Part shown: piece after piece, positions 1-10,815 of the stretch
Layout: each line of letters begins with the position of its first letter
Position numbering within the stretch: position 1 is the first letter of the stretch
DNA from: Persicaria tinctoria
Lineage: Eukaryota; Streptophyta; Magnoliopsida; Caryophyllales; Polygonaceae
DNA: 64,000 nt
Assembly: GCA_037127255.1 (NCBI GenBank)
Contig: JBANSL010000012.1
Span: 23,198,615-23,262,614 of the forward strand
Reading direction: 5' to 3'
Notes under the pieces: model-generated
The model's database searches: none
Seen by the model: only the letters and a program-made list of their open reading frames with translations
Told to the model about the DNA's origin: nothing
Program-made: the position numbers and the translations under genes

Positions 1-1046
1 TGTGAAGGAACAAACAACGGTAGTGGAAAAGCATTATGGTGGTGGTGATGAATCCCGACAAGTGGCATGTTTATCAAGTTTCTACAGATTTTCCGACAAC
101 GTTTTAACAATGTTTCTGGTTAAGTCATCCGACATCCTACAATGAGTTCTTATACCTACTCGTATCCCTCATGAAGATCTCTCCACGTTTAAGGACATAA
201 CCAACCCCCATAAGATCCCACTTGATCAACCACCCTCTCTTCCTCACCTACGACAGCTCCGAGCTCTGCCCCTTCCTCAACAACCACACTCCGATTTTCG
301 CCTCAATTCCACCTTCGAATATTGAAACTCACAGTCACACATCCCCTCTTTTCTCTCAAAATACCGAAATCACTTACTATACAAAACACAATGGCAGATT
401 GAACCCTAAAATCCATATCCCCTTTTAAAAAATTGCAATTCTTCAAATTTGAACCCTAAAATCATATCCACTCTTGATAAATCGCAACTCTTCAAATTTG
501 AACCCCTAAAATCCTAAAATTGAGTACAATGGAATTAGTGTTGTATTGAGCTATATTATGATGAATTCTTGTTGAATTTTGAAGGATAAGCAGCAAGACA
601 ACAATGGCAGCTCGAGCCCTTTAATATTCTTGCACCCTCTCTACAATTTCTAATTTTATTTCTGTTTAAAAATTATTTTAACTCTTCTTAATTCATTAAA
701 ATCTATTTAAAAAATGTGGAGTAGAATGGTAATTCACCAATTTTAATAGTTTGTGGGGTGGTTCATTGGAATCATTGCTACCAGAAGGGGTAATTTTCGG
801 TAATTAGGCATATAAGGGGTGGTTTTGATTTTGAGCAATATAACATATTTTAAGAGTGGTTTTATGCATTTCACCGTTTTTCCAAGTCATCTTTTTTTTT
901 TTGTAAGTCTTGCATACCTTTCGGGCTCGCAATTTGTTTTTTTTAAACAAACTTGTTGGACCAATTACTCGATGTGTCTGTAATTTGGATGCTTAAATTG
1001 AATTTTTATGGGTAAAAATAAGGGTTCTGCTTTAGAATGCATCCAT
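1..1046. other. AT-rich stretch without a recognisable gene
   Basis: No coding region is supported here. The only structure I see is a short direct repeat of about 50 bases (units starting near 401, 451 and 500, sharing GAACCCTAAAATC and a CTTCAAATTTG tail). The short open frame at 222-428 has no recognisable motif or coding context and is not called a gene. Confidence 0.6.
401..515. repeat. ~50-bp tandem repeat, just over two copies
   Basis: The units begin with GAACCCTAAAAT at 401 and 451 and GAACCCCTAAAAT at 500, and each is preceded by a CTTCAAATTT-like stretch. The copies differ by small indels. It is non-coding in all frames and of unknown origin. Confidence 0.6.
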
Positions 1047-2238
1047 CTTTCTTCATAGCACGGTTTTCGAATCAGTCAGATTATGATCACGTGTTGTTGG
1101 AGGGCCCTTGGATGACTGAAGATAACTAATTGACCATCAGAAAATGGGTACCAAGATTCGATGCCAGTACGGAGACAATCTCTAAGCTAACAGTCTGTGT
1201 GAGAATTCCATGTCTCCATATTGAGTATTTTGACATACGATTGCTTCAAATGATAGGGCATATAATAGGGAAGGTTCTTCGGATTGACAACACTACTACA
1301 TCAGGAGACATGGGTCAATTTATCGGGCTCAGTGTGGAAATAGATCTTTCTAAGCCCATGTTATCAAAGTTTAAGTTAGATGGGAAGATATGGCCCATCC
1401 CGTATGAAGGTTTGAGGATGGTGTGTTTCAAATGCGGAAGGGTGGGTCACATCGTAGAGGGTTGCGACCGCCCGACAGAGAAGTCGCCGACCAATGCAAA
1501 GCAGAACATTAGTGTTGCAAAGGAAAGCTATGGAGGATGGATGCAAGGTAGGAAGCCCCAAAACCGTCGGCAAGGGATGAAAGGCGAGAATGCACAGGAT
1601 AAGAAATTAACTTTCATAACAGAAGGAGGAGTGTCAGAGGTAGCAGTCAGTCGGCCGGCGGGAATAGGAAGGGTATGCCCGAATTAGGAACCTTGTCTAA
1701 ACAAAATCCCGAACATTTGGGAGCCGGTAGGGGTGTGAAATCCTCGAGATTTGGTGTGCTAGAAGATTTGGAAGGGAATCAAGATCTCATTGAGGAGGTT
1801 AGGGAATCAAATCCGTTACAAGAAAGAGGTAATCTCACCCAAAAGGATAATATGAGGGAAAAATATATCATATCTAGAATTAAATTAATGAACATATCCC
1901 TAAATTTGGGTAAGGAAAACGCAAGCCCCTCGGAGGAAAGCGAGCCAAGTAACCGCCAATCAAGCAAGAAATCCCTCCTACCAACTAAAAAACTTTCCAT
2001 CTCAAAAAGAAAAGGCAAAGGGGTCAGGTGTGTGCTTTCCCTATTCGTGTTGAATGATGACCTTTGTTCGAGTCTCAATGGCCTTCCCATGACATACAAT
2101 TCCACACCCCATATCCCTAGAAGCACCATTCGAAGAACGTCAAATTCCTCCACCCAGGCCTCACTAAGGCCTTCTCCAAGCCACCCCCCAATGACCCTAA
2201 ACATCAACCTCATAGTCCCACCACTTACGAACTTGTAG
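1047..2238 (+). pseudogene. LINE-1 ORF1 remnant (DUF4283 / CCHC nucleic-acid-binding protein)
   Basis: ORF1 of plant LINEs encodes an RNA-binding protein that coats the element transcript. Just before the longest frame the sequence reads as the DUF4283 motif with a VLLEGPW core, followed by an in-frame TAA near 1126. The frame from 1130 to 1687 then continues through a CCHC zinc knuckle, CFKCGRVGHIVEGC (C-x2-C-x4-H-x4-C), starting near 1423. An overlapping Ser/Pro-rich frame at 1675-2238 looks like the usual unstructured ORF1 tail after a frameshift. It is broken by at least one nonsense codon and one frameshift. Confidence 0.8.
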
Positions 2239-2467
2239 GCCGCACAAGACGACCAATCGATCCGCCCGCAATCTATTACAGAACATGCTGACCATGGACC
2301 AAGGGTTGAATGTCAAGAGGATCTGGGTGGGTCATAAGGAGAGTTTTTTAATGTCAAACTCCAAGAAGGGTCCATTCCTAGTCTCCTTTCTACCGATTGC
2401 AACCAAGGTGCGGATGGAGATTCAAGTGTTGGAAACCTCAAACTAGCCGACCTTATGCAGGGCGTAT

Positions 2468-3400
2468 GTGCCCCAGGACATCATCGAAGTGGCGGAGCGG
2501 CTTGATGAAGTTGTCCTCGCTTTTGTCGACGCTATGCAGATGCCCAGTGATCCGGTCTTTAGTGCTCTTCATCACACATTGTTACCTATTAAAAGCCTAA
2601 AAATTCTAGCTTGGAATACGAGTAGCGCAGGAAGCGATGCTTTTTTGAGAGCGCTGAGGGAGATAATAAGAAACCATGATCCCCAAGTTCTGGTGTTGGT
2701 GGAACATCGGATTAGCGGAGTCACATCAGATAGAGTGTGTCAAAGGATTGGGTTTGACGGGTGTGAACGGATGGAAGCGGTGGGTTTCGCAGAAGGAATT
2801 TGGGTTTTATGGCGATCAGAGGAGGTGATGGTGAGGTCTTTGATTCGCCATCGGCAGCATATTACGATTGAAGTTACCAAAAGGGGTGATGAGTTGGGTA
2901 TTATATGCGATTTATGCTGCTTTGAACCATGTTAGGAGACTCGACCTTTGGAGGAGTCTTATGGAATTTTCATCCACTAATACCTGCACGTGGGTGCTGC
3001 GCGGAAGATTTCAATACCACTTTGCAGCCGCAAGAACGATCTCCGGGGCCATCGATTAGGTCGAATAGAGCATCACGGGCCTTTATCAAATGGGTTGAAT
3101 CAATGCAGCTGATCGACGTGGGATTCACTGGGAGTCCGTTTACCTGGTGGAGGGGAAGAAACAAAGAGCATAGGGTAATGGTCAGGCTTGATCGAGCCCT
3201 TTGCTGCGCGGATTGACTATGATTCCCGAAGGCTTCGATCAAGCATCTGGTGGCCGCATATTCTGATCATACACCAATCTTAGTGGACCTCGAGCCTATG
3301 GATCCTATGGAGGCCCAAAACAAACCATTTCGGTTCCTGGCAGCTTGGCAACTCTACGATAAATTTGAAAACTTCCTTCACTCCAGCTAGCAGTCGAACA
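2468..3400 (+). pseudogene. LINE-1 ORF2 endonuclease remnant
   Basis: This is the N-terminal AP-endonuclease-like domain that nicks target DNA for target-primed reverse transcription. The start is recognisable as KILAWNTSSAGSD (canonical WN-x-RG, here degraded) near 2600, followed by VLVLVEHRISG and FAEGIWVLWR, which match the usual L-x-ET and GG-x-W-x-LW positions. After a frameshift near 2900-3000 the frame at 2929-3216 carries the GDFN-like segment in degraded form, then VGFTGSPFTWWRG and VRLDRALC, the usual C-terminal endonuclease signatures. At least two frameshifts and a stop make it inactive. Confidence 0.8.
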
Positions 3401-3444
3401 GAGAGACCAGTGAGGCGCTAAAGAGATTGGCTTCGAATATGTAA

Positions 3445-5271
3445 GTGTGGAACATGGAGATTTTTGGTAATATATTTAGGAATAAACGGACTCTCACCAA
3501 GAGAATTGAGGGTGTGCAAAGGAAATTGGCGGAACGAATTTCTGGCTATTATATTCGGTTAGAGGAACGTTTTTGCAAGGAACTAGAGAAGGTGCTTCAA
3601 TATGAGCAGCAACTCTGGTTCCAAAAGGCCCGGACTAGCTTCTTGATATAAGGAGACAAAAATACCCAGTTCTATCATCTCTCAACCGTGATCAGAAAGC
3701 GGGATAACAAGATCTCGGCTCTCCAGAATGATGTCGATGAATGGATAGAAGATGCTCAGGCTGTTTGTGAACTTGTGGTGGGTTTCTTCAGCGCGTTATA
3801 CACAGCTGAGAGCACTTCCTTGAATGTGTCTCACATGAATTGTAGCCACACATTTCCCTAGCTAGAGGAGTTGATGATCAGAAGATTGGAGGGTCTGTTC
3901 GGTAGCTCGGAAATGTGGTATGTGTTAAAGAAAATGGGGCCCTATAAGGCCCCAGGTCCAGACGGTTTTCCGGCATTCTTCTATCAGAAGAATTGGGATG
4001 TGGTGGGCTCGCAAGTCACGGAGTCGGTGCTGAATTTGCTTAATAATGGTCAGTTTGGGAATGGAATGAGGGATGCTCTCATGGTCTTGATTCCAAAGAT
4101 CGCAAAACCGACAAAGGCGAAGCAACTTAGACCAATCTCGCTTCTAAATGTAGTGTTCAAACAAGCCACCAACCTAATTGTCCGGCATCTAAAGCCTGTA
4201 CTATCGAGGCTGATTTCACCAATCCAGCCGAGTTTTGTTCTCGGGTCGCCAAATCATTGGCAATATAGTGGTTGTCCAAGAGGATTTACACTCCATGTCG
4301 GGCCGAAGGCGGAAGAAGTGGATGTTGATCAAAGTGGACTCGAAGAAAGCGTATGATCGAGTTGATTGGCGGTTTCTGGAGTCCATGTTGGTAAGGGCGC
4401 AGCTTCCAAGGAACTTAAGAAAGGTGATAATGCAGTGCCAAACTATTGGAAGACAGATGTTTTGTGGAATGGGGAAAGAGCAGGCTATTTTACTCTAAGC
4501 CGGGGGATTCAGCAAGGGGATCCGCTCTCACCATATCTCTTCGTCATTTGCATGGAGTTACTATCACATATCATACAAGACGTTGTTGCAAATGGGTCTT
4601 GGAAGCCAATAACAGTAGGAGGAGTTCAACTCTCCCATCTTTTCTTCGCCGATGATCTCGTGTTATTTGGGGAAGCTTTGCTTGAACAAGGAAGAGTGAT
4701 CAAGGAGTGCTTAGATAGATTTTGTGCAGCTTCGGGGGAGAAGGTGAGCTACTCTAAGAGCTCTATTTTCTTCTCCCGAAATGTTCCCGCAACAATCAAA
4801 GGTGTGGTGAGTAATGTGTTAGCAATGCCCGTGGTGAATGATTTTGGCAACTACCTTGGTGTCCCTATGGAATGCGGCTGAATGACCAATGAGCGTTACA
4901 AGTATCCGCTCGACAAAGTTACAGTCAGGCTACAAGGATGGAAAGGTCGATCGCTCCCACTGGCGGGGAGGATTACCTTAGCTAAATTCGTCCCGACCAG
5001 CTTGCCCATTTACTCTATGCAAACGTCACTGCTGCCAAGGAGGATTTGTGATGATATAGATAAGGTGGTTTGGGGTTTTGTGTGGGGTTCGACTGCAGAC
5101 CATAAGCGCATCCATCTATTGCGAAAAGATGTGTTGTATGCACCGACGGAGGAAGGGGGTCTGGGCCTACGATCGATGAGGGACTCCAACCAAGCCACCT
5201 TGGCAAAGTTGGGATGGCGTATGGTCATGACGCCTTCTTCGATGTGGAGCAGACTAATTAGAGGAAAGTAG
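3445..5271 (+). pseudogene. LINE-1 ORF2 reverse transcriptase remnant
   Basis: The RT domain is readable in pieces. KAPGPDGFPAFFYQ and LRPISLLNVVFK (3871-4356) are fingers motifs. A frameshift near 4230 leads to VDSKKAYDRVDW (4235-4498), which carries the first catalytic aspartate region. The frame at 4366-4881 has GIQQGDPLSPYLF and the catalytic FADD box at 4645-4656. The thumb-like segment with PLAGRITLAK continues at 4882-5271 after a single TGA. The catalytic residues survive but the frame is interrupted at least four times. Confidence 0.88.
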
Positions 5272-5283
5272 TACAGTAACCGA

Positions 5284-6441
5284 GTGGATGTTGACATGTT
5301 TGAGAGCAAGGCTCGATCATCCAGATTATATAAGGGAATTGTACATGGCTCTAACTGCCTGACCTTGGGACTTAGAGTGGACATTGGGAATGGACAACGA
5401 ACGCTGTTTTGGGTCCATCCATGGCTACAGAAACGAGCTTTGGTGGATGAGGTGACTCAACCTGTCCCGGAGGAACGATTGGGGGAAACGGTGGTTGAGG
5501 TATGGGGTGAGAATGACTGGAATTGGGAGGCTATCATGAACTACCTGCCGATTGAATTAATAGGAAGTTGCAATCGATTAGAGTGTCTTCCTCATCGGAA
5601 GCTCCAGATCGGCTATTTTGGGGTCACACGAAATCTGGCAACTTCTCGACTAGCTCGGGTATGGGTGTCTTGAGGGAAGGAAGGAGGCTGCCCAGTGTGC
5701 CGGACTAGAAGCACATATGGAGGATCCCCACACAGCAGAGAGCTCGCTCTTTCACTTCCCTAGCGGCCCACGATGCGATTCTCTGTAATGCTAATAGACA
5801 ACGACACCACCTCACGAACCACCCGCAATGCCCTCGATGCAGACAGGAAGAAACGAAATTGCTCTGGAATTGTAGGCCAATTCATGAAGCGTGGGAGCAA
5901 TTACGAAATGAGAGTACCCCGACGGAGTTCTTTACCTGCTGCAATGTCCAAGAGTGGATCTTCTCAAACACTCGGAAGGAAAACAGATGGAGTGCAACTT
6001 TTGCTTTGATGTTATGGCTAGTGTGGAAAGCGAGGAATGAATTGGTGTTTAATGGACAGGATGGGGTGAAGGGGCTGGTACACAGGGTGTGGAGACAGAC
6101 CTCTACCTACTTCCATGTGCGGGCAAAGAACGAGAGGTTGAAGACACATGTGACAACTCAAAGCTTTTCACCAACTGTAGGGTCTCCGTCGGAACCAGAT
6201 TGAATGAAACTCAATGCAGACGGGGCCTCCAAGGGCAACCCGGGGCTGGCGGGAGGTGGTGGTCTAGCTACAAACTCGGGGGGATGTGCCTGAAAGGCTT
6301 TGCTTTTAAATGTGGCTGGTGTTCTTCGGATTCGGCGGAGGCTTGGGCGGTGCTACACGGGCTTCGAATGGTGAGAGAGATGGGTCTGCCTAAGGTGATT
6401 CTGGAGATGGACAATCTGTCTTTATGCGAGCTGTTGTGCAC
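5284..6441 (+). pseudogene. LINE-1 zf-RVT linker and first half of RNase H
   Basis: After RT the frames 5284-5673 and 5859-6203 carry the zf-RVT-like linker (cysteine-rich segment followed by LWLVWKARNELVFNG, a typical LINE motif). The frame ending at 6454 is the start of the RNase H domain: LNADGASKGN-like sequence near 6210 in a shifted frame, then SSDSAEAWAVLHGLRM and VILEMDNLSLCELL, where E and D match RNase H catalytic positions. The domain stops abruptly at 6441, where the copia LTR begins. Confidence 0.8.
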
Positions 6442-6579
6442 TGTAGGATTATAGAATTGATGTAAAGTCCTCCTTAGGGTTTCCATTCATTGATATAACA
6501 TATATATAGGTTACAAAGGTATTGGGCCTTAATGGGCTTTTAGCCCACTATACAATAATAAGACCTATGTAATCTATCA
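6442..6579 (-). repeat. Copia 3' LTR
   Basis: On the minus strand it starts TGATAGATTACATAGG and ends in CCTACA. It matches 10442-10585 except for two base changes and a shorter TA run. Its first three bases, TGA, act as the stop codon of the pol frame. Confidence 0.95.
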
Positions 6580-9500
6580 AACCCCCGCAGTCGAAACTGG
6601 AGGGGCTCGTACAGTGAGACTGGAGCGAAAATCAATGAACAACTGTCTAGGTAAACCCTTGGTGAATATATCAGCGTACTGATACGAGGACGGGACATGT
6701 AGAACGCGGACATGTCCTATGGCAACCTTGTCCCTGACGAAGTGGAGATCAAGATCAATGTGCTTCGTGCGTTGATGTTGGACCGGGTTGTTAGCCAGAT
6801 AGACTGCAGAGATGTTATCAGTGTAGACCAGAGTGGCCTTCATAAGAGGGCAACGGAGCTCAAGCAGGAGATTGCGGAGCCAAGAGCACTCAGAGACAAC
6901 GTTGGCAACGCCCCTGTATTCGGCCTCAGCGCTGGAGCGAGACACGACAGACTGGCGCTTGGCCGACCACGACACAAGGGTGTCGTTGAGAAAGACACAG
7001 TAACCAGACGTGGAGCGACGCGTGTCAGGACAACCACCCCAATCCGCATCAGTGTAAGCAACAAGGTCAAGCTTAGAGGAAGGAGTGATCGTGGTGCCGA
7101 GCTCGAGTGTGCCGCTGATGTACCGAATGATCCGCTTCAAGGCATGAAAGTGGGTTTCCCTGGGTGCATGCATGAACAAGCATATCTGCTGAACGGCGTA
7201 ACTGATATCAGGTCTGGTGAAGGTGAGATACTGAAGAGCACCAGCAAGGCTCCTGTACAATGTCGGATCATCAACCAAAGGACCAGAGTGAGCACTGAGC
7301 TTGTTGGATGTATCGACAGGGGTGGCGACCGGATTGCAGTTACTCATCTTAGCCCGAGCAACAATTTCAGCAGCATACTTACTCTGTGAGAGGAATAGGC
7401 CAGACGAATGCCGCTGAACAGCAACTCCCAAGAAGTAAGACAACTGACCCAAATCTGACATAGCGAATTCAGCACTTAGCTGTGAAATAATCGACGTCTG
7501 AAGCGCATCAGAAGAGGCGGTGAGAATGATGTCGTCAACATACAGTAACAGAAATGCCATGTCGGAGCCTCTGCGATAGATGAACAGGGACGAATCTGAG
7601 CGGCTGCCAATGAAACCCAAGCGGAGCAAATGAGAAGCAAAGCGCTGGAACCAAGCTCGCGGAGCCTGTTTCAGACCATACAGAGAGCGCTTCAGGAGAC
7701 AGACGTGCTTAGGACGATCAGCATCAGTAAATCCTGGCGGCTGAAACATGTAGACTGTCTCATTCAGGTGACCATGCAGAAAAGCGTTCTTGACATCCAG
7801 CTGATGAATGGCCCATTTGCGCGACAAAGCTAAGCTCAATACCACTCGGATAGTGGCAGGCTTGACCACGGGGCTGAAGGTCTCATCACAATCAATACCT
7901 ACCTGCTGGGATCGACCGTTGACGACAAGACGTGCTTTATAGCGCTCCAACGTCCCATCAGAGCGGAACTTGTGACGGAAGAGCCACATACAGCGAACGA
8001 CGTTTGCTGCTGGAGGGCGAGGGACAAGAACCCAAGTACCATTCTTTGTAAGGGCCCTGTATTCGTCGAGCATAGCCGCCTGCCAATTCGGGTCGAGGAG
8101 GGCTGTTTTGTGGGAGGTGGGGATGGGGGAGAGGGAGGTCTGGGAGTCGGGAAGGATGGGGGCAAGAGGCGCAAGGTGCGGGGAGGAGGTAGCGGCGTTT
8201 GCAGAGGCGGCGGGCGCAGCAAAGCCTGCGGCGGGCGCCGCCAGGGAGGTGTACGACGCGGCGGGCGCAGCAAGGGCTGCGGTGGGCGCCGCCAGGGACG
8301 ATTTTGTGGCTGCGGGCGCTGCAAATGGGGTTGCGGCGGGCGCAACATTCGATGTCGCGGCCGCCGCATGTAGGTGAGGCGCGGGTGATTGTCGAGGTGA
8401 TGGGAGGTGGATAGCGTGGTGATGGTCGGTGGTCATGGAGATGATCTGACGGGGTCTGAAGACACCGGAGACGCTGCGGGTGTGTGGTCTGTTGGTAGAT
8501 GGTGGCGGGGGAGGTGGGGGAGGGGGAGACGCAGGAGCACCGGGAGAGCTCTGGGGAAGAATGAAGTGAGGGAATGGTGACTCAGACTCTGTCGACGACA
8601 CATGGGGTGTGGGAGACGCGAAGGGAAATCGTGACTCATCAAAGGTGACATGACGAGAGAGAATGATCATGTGAGTCTTGATATCGAGGCAAATGTAACC
8701 GCGATGATCAGACGGGTAGCCAAGAAAGACACAAGGGGTAGAGCGAGGGTGAAGCTTGTGGGGGGCGGTGGATGCCTGATTAGGGAAGCACAAGCACCCA
8801 AATGTACGAAGGTGATCATACCTAGGCTCGGCGTAATAAAGTGTCTGAGATGGCGAGCGATGGTGTAGGGTAGTGGAAGGGAGAATGTTTAGGAGATAAC
8901 ATGTGGTGGATAAGGCGTGAGGCCAATAGGGAAGGGGAATAGATGCGTGGAAGAGGAGAGAGCGCATCATGTTGGTAATGGTTCTGATGATTCTTTCTGC
9001 CTTTCCATTCTGCTGAGAAGTATAGGGGCAAGACAAGCGATATGAGATCCCATTTGCGGCAAAGAAGGAGTGAAAGTCTTTGTTGTCAAATTCACGACCA
9101 TTGTCACATTGGAAACATTTGATGGACATGTGAAACTGTGTTTTGATGTAGGTATGGAATCTGGCAAAGACAGGAAACACTTGGGACTTGAAATGCAACG
9201 GGAAGACCCATAAGTAATGAGTGTAATCATCAAGAAACAAGAGGTAGTACTTGTGACCCTCCTTGCTAGGCACGGGAGAGGTCCAAATGTCGCTGTGAAT
9301 GATATCAAAGGGAGCAAGGGTAGAGGTCAAAGACCGTTGGAACGGTAGTCTGGCATGTTTGCCGAGTTGACAGGAAGAGCATAATCCAGAGTGTGGGTCT
9401 TTAGTACAGGTGACAAGGTTTTGGGAACGGAGGACATCTAGAACGGCAGCGCTGGGATGACCCAGGCGTGCATGCCACATGCTGGACGATGATGCCGAGA

Positions 9501-9909
9501 GGGCGACCAGACACGACTGACTGGACGCAGGAGGTGGTGTGACAGGGTAGAGCTCCCCGGTGCTGTTACATCTCATGCGAGTAACCCCCGTAGTAAGATC
9601 GTTCACAGAGAAACCATAGGGATCAAACGTAAGGGAAACGTTGTTGTCAGTAGTGAACCGACGGACAGAGATAAGATTTTTGACAATCTTTGGGGCAATC
9701 AGGACATTATTGAGGTGTAATGGGTGGGTTGGGGTCTGTAATTTGGCGTGGCCAATTCCCGAAGTAGCAAGACGACCACCATTTCCGGCGATAATAGAGT
9801 GGGCAGGGCCCTTAAAAGAAATAGATGAGAGGTTACCTGAGGAGTTCGTCATGTGGGAGGTGGCACCAGTGTCCATGTACCAAGAAGAGTCTGAAGATGT
9901 CGGCTGCAT
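6577..9909 (-). CDS. Copia pol polyprotein (protease-integrase-RT-RNase H), intact frame
   Basis: An uninterrupted frame of 1110 codons encodes all copia pol domains in order. Protease: WYMDTGATSHM near residue 11, with the catalytic D-T/S-G triad. Integrase: the zinc-binding pair WHARLGHP and CSSCQLGKH near residues 145-185, then the DDE core with HSDIW, CDNGREF and the downstream E. A Pro/Ala-rich stretch (about 455-610) encodes repeated APAA blocks. RT: the LDVKNAFLHG and LLYVDDIIL motifs. RNase H: YTDADWGGCPDTRRS, SRSSAEAEYRG and TKHIDLDLHF. The frame is open for some distance upstream of this Met, so the true start may be further 5', but no gag is encoded. The stop codon is the first three bases of the 3' LTR. 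Probably expressible, but not autonomous. Confidence 0.93.
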   Translation of the reverse strand: MQPTSSDSSWYMDTGATSHMTNSSGNLSSISFKGPAHSIIAGNGGRLATSGIGHAKLQTPTHPLHLNNVLIAPKIVKNLISVRRFTTDNNVSLTFDPYGFSVNDLTTGVTRMRCNSTGELYPVTPPPASSQSCLVALSASSSSMWHARLGHPSAAVLDVLRSQNLVTCTKDPHSGLCSSCQLGKHARLPFQRSLTSTLAPFDIIHSDIWTSPVPSKEGHKYYLLFLDDYTHYLWVFPLHFKSQVFPVFARFHTYIKTQFHMSIKCFQCDNGREFDNKDFHSFFAANGISYRLSCPYTSQQNGKAERIIRTITNMMRSLLFHASIPLPYWPHALSTTCYLLNILPSTTLHHRSPSQTLYYAEPRYDHLRTFGCLCFPNQASTAPHKLHPRSTPCVFLGYPSDHRGYICLDIKTHMIILSRHVTFDESRFPFASPTPHVSSTESESPFPHFILPQSSPGAPASPPPPPPPPPSTNRPHTRSVSGVFRPRQIISMTTDHHHAIHLPSPRQSPAPHLHAAAATSNVAPAATPFAAPAATKSSLAAPTAALAAPAASYTSLAAPAAGFAAPAASANAATSSPHLAPLAPILPDSQTSLSPIPTSHKTALLDPNWQAAMLDEYRALTKNGTWVLVPRPPAANVVRCMWLFRHKFRSDGTLERYKARLVVNGRSQQVGIDCDETFSPVVKPATIRVVLSLALSRKWAIHQLDVKNAFLHGHLNETVYMFQPPGFTDADRPKHVCLLKRSLYGLKQAPRAWFQRFASHLLRLGFIGSRSDSSLFIYRRGSDMAFLLLYVDDIILTASSDALQTSIISQLSAEFAMSDLGQLSYFLGVAVQRHSSGLFLSQSKYAAEIVARAKMSNCNPVATPVDTSNKLSAHSGPLVDDPTLYRSLAGALQYLTFTRPDISYAVQQICLFMHAPRETHFHALKRIIRYISGTLELGTTITPSSKLDLVAYTDADWGGCPDTRRSTSGYCVFLNDTLVSWSAKRQSVVSRSSAEAEYRGVANVVSECSWLRNLLLELRCPLMKATLVYTDNISAVYLANNPVQHQRTKHIDLDLHFVRDKVAIGHVRVLHVPSSYQYADIFTKGLPRQLFIDFRSSLTVRAPPVSTAGV

Positions 9910-10091
9910 AGAGGAGAAGGCGTGATGCAGAGCTGGCGGAACATAGACTGGGTCAGGCGATGTCAGAGAGGCCTGAGGACATGGTAAGAGAATTTGTGCA
10001 AACGGGAGGGGAGAGAGAGAGAGGCGGCGAGGAGACGACGCCGGCGACGGTGGGGCGGGAGGATCAAACTAGGGTTCCGTGAGGAAGAAAA

Positions 10092-10309
10092 GGTTGTGAT
10101 ACCATACTGAAGTCCGTTGGGACTCGGGATCGGGGGTCGTGTGTGCACGTGCGCCCTTGCGCTAATAGCCTAGCATATAAACCGAGCGGGTTCCATCCTA
10201 AAACCAATTGGCATTAGGTGGGGTTGCCCACTAGGTTATATGCTAAGGCTTTTATGTTTCACACTTTCAATGTGGGACATTTTTGTCTCTTCACATTTCA
10301 TTCTCAACA
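10092..10309 (-). repeat. TRIM/SMART-like LTR segment inside the copia leader
   Basis: On the minus strand the segment starts TGTTGAGAATG right after a GGGGGCG purine tract. It contains ATGTCCCACATTG and CCAATTGGTTTTAGGATGGA, and ends next to a degraded primer site TGGTATCACAACC at 10092-10104. The internal blocks are shared with the LTR-like sequence near 37035-37220. Together these are hallmarks of a small non-coding LTR element; it lies between the copia primer site and the pol frame, where gag would be. Confidence 0.6.
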
Positions 10310-10428
10310 CGCCCCCGTAGGTGCAACTAGGGTCGTCTTCGCCTCTAGTTGACACTTGGACAACGGGTCTAGCATCTCATTCTCTTTTTAGCTAGCCTAG
10401 GATCGAGAGTCGGGCCGTTTGGCTTTTC

Positions 10429-10441
10429 CGCTCTGATACCA
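10429..10441 (-). other. Copia primer binding site (initiator tRNA-Met)
   Basis: The minus strand reads ATGGTATCAGAGC. TGGTATCAGAGC is complementary to the 3' end of plant initiator tRNA-Met, the usual copia and TRIM primer, and it sits one base inside the LTR. Confidence 0.92.
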
Positions 10442-10585
10442 TGTAAGATTATAGAATTGATGTAAAGTCCTCCTTAGGGTTTCCATTCATTGATATAACA
10501 TATATATATATATAGGTTACAAAGGTATTGAGCCTTAATGGGCTTTTAGCCCACTATACAATAATAAGACCTATGTAATCTATCA
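10442..10585 (-). repeat. Copia 5' LTR
   Basis: This is the second LTR copy. On the minus strand it starts TGATAGATTACATAGG and ends CTTACA, directly followed by the primer binding site. The TA run is longer than in the other LTR. I could not place a TATA box in so short an LTR with confidence. Confidence 0.95.
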
Positions 10586-10815
10586 GGCACGGATGAGGGG
10601 GAGTCCTTCGCGAATTCCAACCTTATCGATCAATGCAAGGCGCTAATGGCAGGAACGGAATGAGAGATTAAAATCACCGATATCAGTTAGAATTTTTCTT
10701 CGAAGCTCCGTACTGTATCAACAACTTAATTTCCAATCCTCTTTCTTTGAGAGGCTTATTTGTTGCTTAATAAAATACCGGGCTTAGCCCGCTTATTGAC
10801 CCAAAAACATAAAAA
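10586..10815 (+). pseudogene. LINE-1 RNase H tail and 3' end
   Basis: Directly right of the copia LTR the sequence reads FANSNLIDQCKALMAG in one frame, the expected continuation of a plant LINE RNase H domain (serine-rich ANSNL then the helical segment). This shows that 6441 and 10586 were adjacent before the copia insertion. The 3' end is probably near the A-rich run at 10809-10815, just upstream of the FTSHI2 promoter region. Confidence 0.75.

Larger units (their letters stand above)
6442..10585 (-). mobile_element. Ty1/copia LTR retrotransposon, gag-less, nested in LINE-1
   Basis: Two near-identical LTRs of 138 and 144 bases bound the element, each TG...CA on the minus strand. They differ by two substitutions and a TA-microsatellite length change, so the insertion is recent. 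A primer binding site (TGGTATCAGAGC, complementary to initiator tRNA-Met) adjoins the right-hand LTR, and a purine tract adjoins the left-hand one. The flanks are TGCAC (6437-6441) and GGCAC (10586-10590), a 5-bp target-site duplication with one mismatch. The interior holds one intact pol frame but no gag or CCHC segment, so the copy would depend on gag in trans. Confidence 0.95.
1047..10815 (+). mobile_element. LINE-1: decayed L1-type non-LTR retrotransposon, split by a copia element
   Basis: The order of segments is that of a plant L1-type LINE: gag-like DUF4283 plus CCHC knuckle (about 1047-1687), a variable linker, AP-type endonuclease (about 2590-3250), reverse transcriptase (about 3870-5270), zf-RVT-like linker, and RNase H (about 6205-6441, resuming at 10586-10690). 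Many frameshifts and stops divide it, so it is dead. The 5' end is not visible: similarity starts inside DUF4283, so the copy is probably truncated or the start is diverged. An A-run near 10809-10815 is a plausible 3' tail. A copia element interrupts it at 6442-10585; without that insert the LINE is about 5.6 kb. Confidence 0.9.

Noticed and set aside
6712..7389. 225-codon plus-strand frame
   Set aside because: It is antisense to the conserved RT/RNase H part of copia pol, which explains its openness.
8108..8414. Plus-strand Ala/Gly-rich open frames inside the copia region
   Set aside because: They are the antisense shadow of the Pro/Ala-rich linker of pol and have no independent support.
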